Origin: an uncultured Bacteroidales bacterium
Lineage (GTDB): Bacteria; Bacteroidota; Bacteroidia; Bacteroidales; UBA932
NCBI GenBank assembly: GCA_937890845.1
Contig: CALADR010000253.1
Span: 1 to 12,148, forward strand
Length of the DNA: 12,148 bases
Reading direction: 5' to 3'
In this document: in pieces, positions 6,995 to 12,148 of the stretch
How the letters are laid out: every line of letters starts with the position of its first letter
Numbering within the stretch: the first letter of the stretch is position 1
The notes under the pieces: generated by a model
The model's input: only the letters and a program-made list of their open reading frames with translations
Told to the model about the DNA's origin: nothing
The model's database searches: none
Program-made: the position numbers and the translations under genes

Positions 6995-9397
6995 TTATTT
7001 CCCGAAAGCCATCCGCAGACCGAACGAAAAACTTCTCCCGAATCCCCAAAACCCGCGGAATGACTCCAAATCATGTGAAGCGCCGTCCTTTCCACGCTCT
7101 ATATACATAGTATCCAACAGATTGGATACAGAAGCAAAGACAGACAAAGAAAATCCTTTCCCGAAAGAATGCTTCCAGTCTGCCGTCATGTCCAGCAAAT
7201 GATATGACGGAATACGGTATGAAGCTGACATATCATCAGCAGATGTCCTGTCTGCAGGGTCAAAATCGGCATACATTCTGTCATTGAACTTCCATGAAGC
7301 GGAAATTCCGAATCCGGCAGGCAGGCTGAACTTCGCAGAAGCCCCGACCTGTGTCTGAGGAGCATCTCCTACAGGCAGACCATCACAATATACATTGACT
7401 GTTTCTATCGGCTGCGATGTATAATCATCGTATATTGTAGCACTTACATTATTCTTCCACCGCCAGTCTCCAATAGAGGCCCAGGCTGAAAGCCGAAACC
7501 ACCTGGTAAAATTATGAAAGGCCTCAAGTTCAGCACCGTAATGAAAAGCATCAAGTCCGGTAATCATAAATCTGCTTTCATCTTCCTCCTTGGGCTTGTA
7601 CGGATTGGACATAAGGGTACGGTTTTTCCAATATGCTGCATATCCGGTAATCTCAACCCCTCCCCTGTTATAGACATATCTGTAACCCAGCTCTCCCAGG
7701 ATATTCCTCTCGTTGCTAACGTCTTTTGACGGCTCGTTGTTTCCTGAAGCGAAAAATGTTCCGAAATATGGCATTCTGCTGTAGTACCCTCCGTTAAGAT
7801 AGAGGCTGTGACCTGCAGACGGCTTATACAGCAGCCCTCCCTTCGCGCTAAAGCCGGCTCCCGAAACCCAGCCGCTCCTTATATCTCCACCATAATAATT
7901 ATAGCTGTCCCACCTGCGGTTCATACTGCCGAAAGCAGAAAGGCCGAGGTTGGCATTAAGTTTTTCAGAAGCATAGGACGCTGAAACATACAGGGTTCCG
8001 TGATGAATCGTCCGGCCGTTATCTGTCCTTACCCTGTCTCCTACTCTTTTTACAGGATTGCGTCCGGCCGTTCCGGCAAGAGACTTTGAAGCATAGTCTT
8101 CATACCAGAAATCAGCCCCCAACAAGTCTGTTATCACTTCATGCTCCCAAGTGGAATAATACTGGTAATGCATTCCGGCTCCAATATTCCATCCCTTCCT
8201 CACATCAACCGCTGCGGAAACCACAGCTCCGGCCTGTGTATGACCGGCCCTGAAGTCAGAAAGCACATTCATTGCAGAAGGCCCCTCAGGAGATATCCAC
8301 TCATTTGACTCCAGTGCCGATGTCCAGTCCACCTGTCCGTCAGCAGTCCTGAATGAAGATATTGGAGTCCCTTTGGATTCGCTCCAGCGTCCGCCACCGT
8401 CTCCTATGGCAAGGTAGAGCGAGTTGGTCATTGACACCTTGTTTTTCCGGTAAAGATGCTGAAGGAGAAAATATGGCTTGAAATAATTGTTCTTGTTAAG
8501 ATTATAAGGTTTTCCGTCCCTCCATCCCCAGTTTTTGTTATATTTAAGTCCATACTCAGCCACCTCTTCCGCACTGAGTCTGGCGGAGCGCTGCTCATGC
8601 TTTTCAGGAGAACCCAAAGAAGTGAAAACCAGCGTATTGTATTTTCCCAATATCTTGCTCAGACTGAACATATATGCATAAGAATCTACATTTGTCCTGT
8701 CGACATACCCCTTTCCTCCGACATAGGACGCCATAAGGCTGAATGCCCAGCCGCGGGGAAGACGGCCACTGCTATATGAAAGATATCCCTTGAGAGTACC
8801 GAAAGCTGCACCGCTGAATCCGGCTTCCGCCTCCATATTATCAGAAGGTGCTGATGTCATTATATTTACAGAACCTCCGACCGAACTGTCCGAAAGCATT
8901 GAAGAACCGACACCTTTCTGAACCTGTATGGCATAAGTTGCATCTGCCAGTCCCATCCAGTTGTTCCAGTACATAGAACCGGAAGTAAGTCCTGAAATAG
9001 GGACTCCATTAAGAAGAATTGCAATGTTTTCCTGCTGGAAACCTCTGATATTCAGACGCGCATCACCATAACTGCCTGATTCCGAAGTGGCATAAAGCCC
9101 AGGAACAGATTTGAGAAGTTCAGGGTAAGTCCTTGCCGAAGCCGCCTCCTTTATCATATCTGAAGATACCGTACTGAGCCTAAGTGGAGACCTTTTAGGA
9201 TTTTCAAAAGAGGCTGACACTGTTATCTCTCTTATTGTCAGACTGTCCCCATTCCAAAACAATGAATCTGACGGAATACCTTCAATAGAAGGCGAAGTCA
9301 TACTCCAGGAAATTTTCTCCGGTACTGCCGCAAAAGCCGACAGAGATATCACACAGCCCAGAAAAACTGTAAGTGACGTAAAATGTGCTGATTTCAT
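6995..9397 (-). CDS. TonB-dependent outer-membrane receptor, FMN-riboswitch controlled (candidate flavin receptor)
   Basis: This is an 800-residue outer-membrane gated porin that would take up a scarce ligand using TonB/ExbBD energy. It has a signal peptide (about 1-24, ending SAFAA), a likely TonB box in LTIREITVSAS (53-63), and a plug domain (about 66-182) with LLKSVPGLY (94-102), LNIRGF (115-120), ILLNGVPI (127-134), the VQKGVG motif (159-164) and GGSVNIM (174-180). A 22-strand-type barrel follows, rich in aromatic girdle residues, with the terminal strand ending RMAFGK. There is no N-terminal CarboxypepD_reg domain, so it is a classical receptor rather than a SusC type. The start is the first in-frame ATG before the signal peptide. 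The FMN aptamer in its leader makes riboflavin or another flavin the favoured ligand. A siderophore or other vitamin cannot be excluded from the protein sequence. Confidence 0.92.
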   Translation of the reverse strand: MKSAHFTSLTVFLGCVISLSAFAAVPEKISWSMTSPSIEGIPSDSLFWNGDSLTIREITVSASFENPKRSPLRLSTVSSDMIKEAASARTYPELLKSVPGLYATSESGSYGDARLNIRGFQQENIAILLNGVPISGLTSGSMYWNNWMGLADATYAIQVQKGVGSSMLSDSSVGGSVNIMTSAPSDNMEAEAGFSGAAFGTLKGYLSYSSGRLPRGWAFSLMASYVGGKGYVDRTNVDSYAYMFSLSKILGKYNTLVFTSLGSPEKHEQRSARLSAEEVAEYGLKYNKNWGWRDGKPYNLNKNNYFKPYFLLQHLYRKNKVSMTNSLYLAIGDGGGRWSESKGTPISSFRTADGQVDWTSALESNEWISPEGPSAMNVLSDFRAGHTQAGAVVSAAVDVRKGWNIGAGMHYQYYSTWEHEVITDLLGADFWYEDYASKSLAGTAGRNPVKRVGDRVRTDNGRTIHHGTLYVSASYASEKLNANLGLSAFGSMNRRWDSYNYYGGDIRSGWVSGAGFSAKGGLLYKPSAGHSLYLNGGYYSRMPYFGTFFASGNNEPSKDVSNERNILGELGYRYVYNRGGVEITGYAAYWKNRTLMSNPYKPKEEDESRFMITGLDAFHYGAELEAFHNFTRWFRLSAWASIGDWRWKNNVSATIYDDYTSQPIETVNVYCDGLPVGDAPQTQVGASAKFSLPAGFGISASWKFNDRMYADFDPADRTSADDMSASYRIPSYHLLDMTADWKHSFGKGFSLSVFASVSNLLDTMYIERGKDGASHDLESFRGFWGFGRSFSFGLRMAFGK

Positions 9398-9399
9398 AT

Positions 9400-9441
9400 A
9401 AAAAAACCTTAAACCGTTGCTTTACAGCATACAATTCAAGG
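9400..9441 (-). terminator. Riboswitch terminator abutting the receptor start codon
   Basis: On the - strand CCUUGAA (9435-9441) pairs with UUUAAGG (9407-9413), seven pairs including one G-U, with a 21-base loop that can form a small inner stem. Seven U residues (9400-9406) follow at once, ending two bases before the receptor ATG. The 3' arm overlaps CAACGGUUUAA (9409-9419), which can instead pair with UUGAACCGUUG in the aptamer's P5 region (9584-9594). The two pairings exclude each other, as expected for a terminator/antiterminator switch. The stem is modest in GC. Confidence 0.55.
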
Positions 9442-9520
9442 CATACATAGAAATAAACACACATATCTATAACTCCGGAACACAACATTTATGCTGCGCT
9501 TATCCGGAAATACATTCTGC

Positions 9521-9677
9521 TCTGTCTTCTTCCATCCAGACTGTCGGCTGCTATCTGCAGTCTTACTGTCGGTACCGTAGTTTCAACGGTTCAACCTTCC
9601 TGGGGACATTTCTGTCCTTTCAAAGGCTCGCGGACTTTACCGCCGGTCGGGAATTTCACCCTGCCCTGAAGAGATGC
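9521..9677 (-). promoter_or_regulatory. FMN riboswitch (RFN element)
   Basis: Read on the - strand, this leader segment shows the conserved FMN aptamer blocks in order: a 5' P1 arm with CUCUUC, the P2 block AGGGUGAAAUUCCC, the P3 block GACCGGCGG then UAAAGUCCGCGAGC, a variable hairpin GGACA-GAAA-UGUCC, the P5 region with CCGU and ACGG arms and GGUACCGACAG, and the 3' block AGUCUGGAUGG with GAAGAAGA closing P1. FMN binding in this family normally turns expression off. The element begins where transcription should start from the promoter just upstream and ends about 120 bases before the TonB receptor. P6 is longer than usual, with an extra CUGC-AGAUA-GCAG hairpin and a repeated CCGACAGU. The assignment to FMN rather than TPP or cobalamin is clear from the conserved blocks. 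Confidence 0.93.
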
Positions 9678-9682
9678 GGGCG

Positions 9683-9713
9683 CAAATATATGGCATTTTA
9701 TGTTAAAAACAAA
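9683..9713 (-). promoter_or_regulatory. Bacteroidota-type promoter of the riboswitch transcript
   Basis: On the - strand TTTG (9710-9713) is followed after exactly 19 bases by TATATTTG (9683-9690), a full match to the TTTG-N19-TAnnTTTG primary sigma promoter of Bacteroidota. The expected start of transcription, about 5 bases on, falls at the first bases of the FMN aptamer. Confidence 0.8.
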
Positions 9714-9790
9714 ATCATGTCCGTGTGCAGGCGATTGGCGAGAAACTTGCATAACGGAGATGCTTCAGGAAATCTTGTTCCGGAAAATTC

Positions 9791-11470
9791 ATGACAAGGA
9801 TAATGAAAAGAGCATATTTTCTTTCTATATGTATAGCGGCAGCAGCCTCTCTGGCCGCATCCTGCTGCAGAATCGACAGGACAGAACAGATACTGGCCAG
9901 TGCTGAAAAAAATCTGTATGCACATCCTGACAGCGTATTCCACATTCTTGAAAAAATCGACAGAAGCTATCTGGACTCTGATAAAATGCAGGCTGACTTT
10001 GCACTGCTATACTCTGCCGCTTCCGACCTTTCAGGACTGAAAGAACTGAATGACAGCCTGATCGGCATCGCTACACGATACTACTCCTCAAAACGCGGTT
10101 CGGAAAAGCAGAAAGTCCTTTCATATTATTATTGCGGCAAGGCCCACGACATAGCCGGAAATGAAAACATGGCAATGCTTTGCTTCGTGAAGGCAGGGAA
10201 ACACGCAATAAAAGTGGATGACCCGATGCTGGAAGGAAAAGTTAATTTTTCAAAAGCCAGACTTTATGAATATGCCTTTGCCTATAAGGATGCACTGGAG
10301 TGCTATACAGAAGCAGGAAGGATGTTCTTCCAGGCAGGCAATATGGTTGACTTCGTGGAATCCACTTTGCGCTCTGCCAGATGCTATATCGAACTTGGCG
10401 ACAGAAACAATGCCGAGAAATGCCTTGACGCTATAGACCTGTATTGGGAAAATGCGTCTGAAACTGACAAGATACGATATTTCAGAGCAAAGGGAAAACT
10501 GGACAGTGACAATGACTTCGATGTAATAAAGGCTGCACTGAACCGGGAAATACAGAAAATGGAATCACCTTCCGACTCTAAAAAACTTCTGCTTATTTCA
10601 GACATATATCTACAGGGAGGATATATGGACTCTGCGATGGTCTATCTGTCGAAGTACGCAGAAATACAGAGCGGAAGCAGAAACAGTTCAATGTTCTATC
10701 AGAGACTTGCCAACCTTTATGACTCGCTTGGTCTCTACAGACAGGCCTATACTGCATACAGAAAACACGTTGCGCTGAAAGACTCTATCTATCTGGACAA
10801 AATCCAGGAAAGTGTCCAACATGTCGAAGAACGTTACGACAAGCAGGTCAAACTGCATAAAATGAAGTCCGGAAGAGCTATATTGATAATTACATTCTCG
10901 CTTCTTAGCACTGCTGGCCTGGCTCTCTTCTTCCTGTTAAGGAGAAAATACAGAAAGCAGAGTATGAAAACCAAGAAGCTGGAAGAAATGTACAATTCAG
11001 CCGTGGCTGAAAAAGAAATGCTTTCGGAAATGGGCGGTCACTGCGTAATGATTGACGAGCCTATAAGAAAACTGCTCGAAAGCAGGGTTTCTGTTCTGGA
11101 TGAACTCATTGCAACCCTCCTTTTCGACAAAAACAATTATTCTCCTGCAAAGGCTGCCGGACTCATAGAGTCAATCGCTATGGATAAGGAAACATATATG
11201 AATACCCTCGGCCTGATATTTTCCATAAGGCATCCTGAAGTCGCCGAGCATCTCAAGAAGTGCGGTCTCAGCATTTGGGAAATCGGCTACTGCAGTCTGT
11301 ACTGCATGGGATATAAAGGCAAGGAGATAGGCAATATCATGTGTGCAAGCAAATATTACAAGCTCAACAGTTCCTTAAGAAAGAAACTCGGTCCGAAGGA
11401 AACCAATATTGACATATACCTTCGAGGGCTTATGAGCAGGATTGAGGGCAACATTCCATCCCAAAAGTAA
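9791..11470 (+). CDS. Membrane-spanning TPR regulator with C-terminal HTH-like domain
   Basis: The 559-residue protein has four parts. A lipoprotein-like signal (about 5-25) ends LAASC, followed by a second Cys. A helical TPR-like region (about 30-345) carries repeat signatures such as SKARLYEYAFAYKDALECY (154-172), RLANLYDSLGLYRQAYTAY (305-323). A single membrane span lies at about 363-384, followed by RRKYRKQ. A cytoplasmic part has a short coiled coil (390-415) and a compact helical end (about 493-547, WEIGYCSLYCMGYKGKEI then KLNSSLRKKL) resembling a degenerate LuxR/GerE HTH. This layout would sense in the periplasm and act on DNA in the cytoplasm. Translation may start at 9803 (MKRAYF), which gives a cleaner signal peptide. 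It is divergent from the riboswitch leader and directly precedes a SusC-type gene, which it probably regulates. Ligand and target are unknown. Confidence 0.82.
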   Translation: MTRIMKRAYFLSICIAAAASLAASCCRIDRTEQILASAEKNLYAHPDSVFHILEKIDRSYLDSDKMQADFALLYSAASDLSGLKELNDSLIGIATRYYSSKRGSEKQKVLSYYYCGKAHDIAGNENMAMLCFVKAGKHAIKVDDPMLEGKVNFSKARLYEYAFAYKDALECYTEAGRMFFQAGNMVDFVESTLRSARCYIELGDRNNAEKCLDAIDLYWENASETDKIRYFRAKGKLDSDNDFDVIKAALNREIQKMESPSDSKKLLLISDIYLQGGYMDSAMVYLSKYAEIQSGSRNSSMFYQRLANLYDSLGLYRQAYTAYRKHVALKDSIYLDKIQESVQHVEERYDKQVKLHKMKSGRAILIITFSLLSTAGLALFFLLRRKYRKQSMKTKKLEEMYNSAVAEKEMLSEMGGHCVMIDEPIRKLLESRVSVLDELIATLLFDKNNYSPAKAAGLIESIAMDKETYMNTLGLIFSIRHPEVAEHLKKCGLSIWEIGYCSLYCMGYKGKEIGNIMCASKYYKLNSSLRKKLGPKETNIDIYLRGLMSRIEGNIPSQK

Positions 11471-11480
11471 AACTTTCAGC

Positions 11481-11506
11481 TAATCAAGATTATAACCATT
11501 TGATTA
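11481..11506 (+). terminator. Weak AT-rich inverted repeat after the TPR regulator
   Basis: TAATCAA and TTGATTA form a 7-bp inverted repeat with a 12-base spacer, starting 10 bases after the regulator stop. It lacks GC pairs and a T-tract, so termination is doubtful; it may equally be a binding site for a regulator of the SusC gene downstream. Confidence 0.25.
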
Positions 11507-11542
11507 TCAATAGCCATATTCTGACAAAATGAAAACTTTCCT

Positions 11543-11574
11543 TTTGCAGGGGAAACTTTCTCAGCATAATTTTG
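11543..11574 (+). promoter_or_regulatory. Promoter of the SusC-like gene
   Basis: TTTG at 11543-11546 is followed after 20 bases by TAATTTTG at 11567-11574, matching the Bacteroidota promoter form. Transcription would begin near 11580, leaving a leader of about 20 bases before the ATG at 11599. The SusC-like gene therefore has its own promoter rather than relying on read-through from the regulator. Confidence 0.65.
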
Positions 11575-11598
11575 CCGGCTGTATTCAACAAAAATGCA

Positions 11599-12148
11599 AT
11601 GAACACAAAAGGCAAAAACACACTCAGAAACATTTTAAGAAAAGTTTTCTGCTCCGCTGCCATCTCGGTTTTTACGGCAGCGGTTTCTTTCCTGGCATAC
11701 GCACAGACAGATGTGATGCACACTGTTTCAGGAACCGTAACAGATGACCTTGGCAATCCGCTTGCAGGAGCAAGCATATTGGTAAAAGGCCAGCCTATTT
11801 CCGGTGCGACTATTACTGACATTGACGGAAACTTCAGTATCCAGGCTCCCGACAACTCGATACTTCTCGTTTCATATATAGGCTTCAAGGACATGAAAAT
11901 TCCTGTAAGGAACAAAGAGAAGGTCAATATAATAATGACTGAAAATACGGAGTTGCTAAAAGATGTGGTAGTGGTCGGATACGGAACTGAAAGGAAATCT
12001 GACCTTACCGGATCTATCGCATCAGTTTCATCTGAAGATATCAAGGACATACCTGCAAAGTCAGTAGCGGAAGCTCTTCAGGGAAAAGTGGCAGGTGTGA
12101 TGGTTTCAAAGACTGACGGCAAGCCGGGCAGCGGATCAGACATAGTAA
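11599..12148 (+). CDS. SusC/RagA-family TonB-linked outer-membrane protein (N-terminal part)
   Basis: The open frame runs off the right edge after 183 codons of what is normally a protein of about 1000 residues. MNTKGKNTLRNILRK is followed by a hydrophobic signal core with a likely cleavage after AYA (residue 35). Next comes a CarboxypepD_reg-like domain (42-115) with SGTVTDDLGNPLAGASI and the DIDGNFSI turn, then the TonB-box-like DVVVVGYGT (122-130), and the beginning of the plug with SVAEALQGKVAGVMV (155-169). These are hallmarks of SusC partners that import oligosaccharides or peptides together with a SusD lipoprotein, expected just beyond the window. An in-frame stop at 11530-11532 and no earlier ATG support the start. 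The adjacent TPR regulator suggests a regulated uptake locus; the ligand cannot be told from this part. Confidence 0.93.
   Translation, partial: MNTKGKNTLRNILRKVFCSAAISVFTAAVSFLAYAQTDVMHTVSGTVTDDLGNPLAGASILVKGQPISGATITDIDGNFSIQAPDNSILLVSYIGFKDMKIPVRNKEKVNIIMTENTELLKDVVVVGYGTERKSDLTGSIASVSSEDIKDIPAKSVAEALQGKVAGVMVSKTDGKPGSGSDIV

Noticed and set aside
6995..9397. Siderophore receptor linked to Fe-S assembly
   Set aside because: It would suit the suf neighbours, but no iron-regulatory site was seen and the FMN riboswitch points to flavin. Kept only as an alternative.
9427..9446. Direct repeat GCATAC twice in the receptor leader
   Set aside because: Two six-base copies in AT-rich sequence are weak, and the same bases are explained better by the terminator hairpin.
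9521..9677. TPP or cobalamin riboswitch, suggested by the neighbouring TonB receptor and PnuC-family gene
   Set aside because: The blocks GACCGGCGG, AAAGUCCGCGAGC and AGUCUGGAUGG belong to the FMN aptamer; the TPP and B12-box signatures are absent.
9417..9794. Open frame of 125 codons on the + strand
   Set aside because: It lies antisense to the FMN riboswitch leader, and its codons come from conserved RNA sequence; no protein features are visible.
11490..12050. Open frame of 186 codons on the - strand
   Set aside because: It is antisense to the SusC-like gene, whose domains are unmistakable, and its product is low-complexity and Ser/Ile-rich.

Overview
The window looks like chromosome of a Bacteroidales-type Bacteroidota. 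The evidence is a SusC/RagA-type receptor start on the + strand with a CarboxypepD_reg-like domain and a DVVVVGYGT TonB box, promoters of the Bacteroidota form TTTG-N19/20-TAnnTTTG, Suf and MEP-pathway genes of Bacteroidota character, and a TPR/HTH membrane regulator next to the SusC gene. No rRNA, tRNA, insertion sequence or CRISPR array was seen.

Layout. Positions 1-2226 (- strand) hold two tandem paralogous secreted or lipid-anchored proteins of unknown function; the second runs off the left edge. Positions 2227-2418 are non-coding and hold a strong hairpin with a U-tract that probably ends the transcript arriving from the right. Positions 2419-9397 (- strand) hold six closely spaced genes in transcription order: TonB-dependent receptor, sufB, a PnuC-family vitamin transporter, sufC, sufD, ispE. 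Gaps are 7-49 bases, and sufC and sufD overlap. Positions 9398-9713 are the leader of this set: a good promoter, an FMN riboswitch aptamer, and a terminator/antiterminator pair whose U-tract abuts the receptor start codon. On the + strand, 9791-11470 is a membrane-spanning TPR regulator, and from 11599 off the right edge runs a SusC-like receptor with its own promoter.

How the genes may work together. The FMN riboswitch predicts that the receptor, and perhaps the genes behind it, are shut off when flavin is plentiful. An outer-membrane TonB receptor plus a PnuC-family inner-membrane carrier (a family that includes riboflavin carriers) would make a two-membrane flavin uptake route. The unusual point is that the Fe-S assembly genes sufB, sufC and sufD are interleaved with this route, pnuC lying between sufB and sufC, with the isoprenoid gene ispE at the end. 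A candidate internal -7 box just ahead of sufB may let the Suf genes be expressed independently. The sufD product is only 231 residues, lacking the N-terminal part usual in the family. The right-hand regulator/SusC pair looks like the start of a separate glycan- or nutrient-uptake locus.
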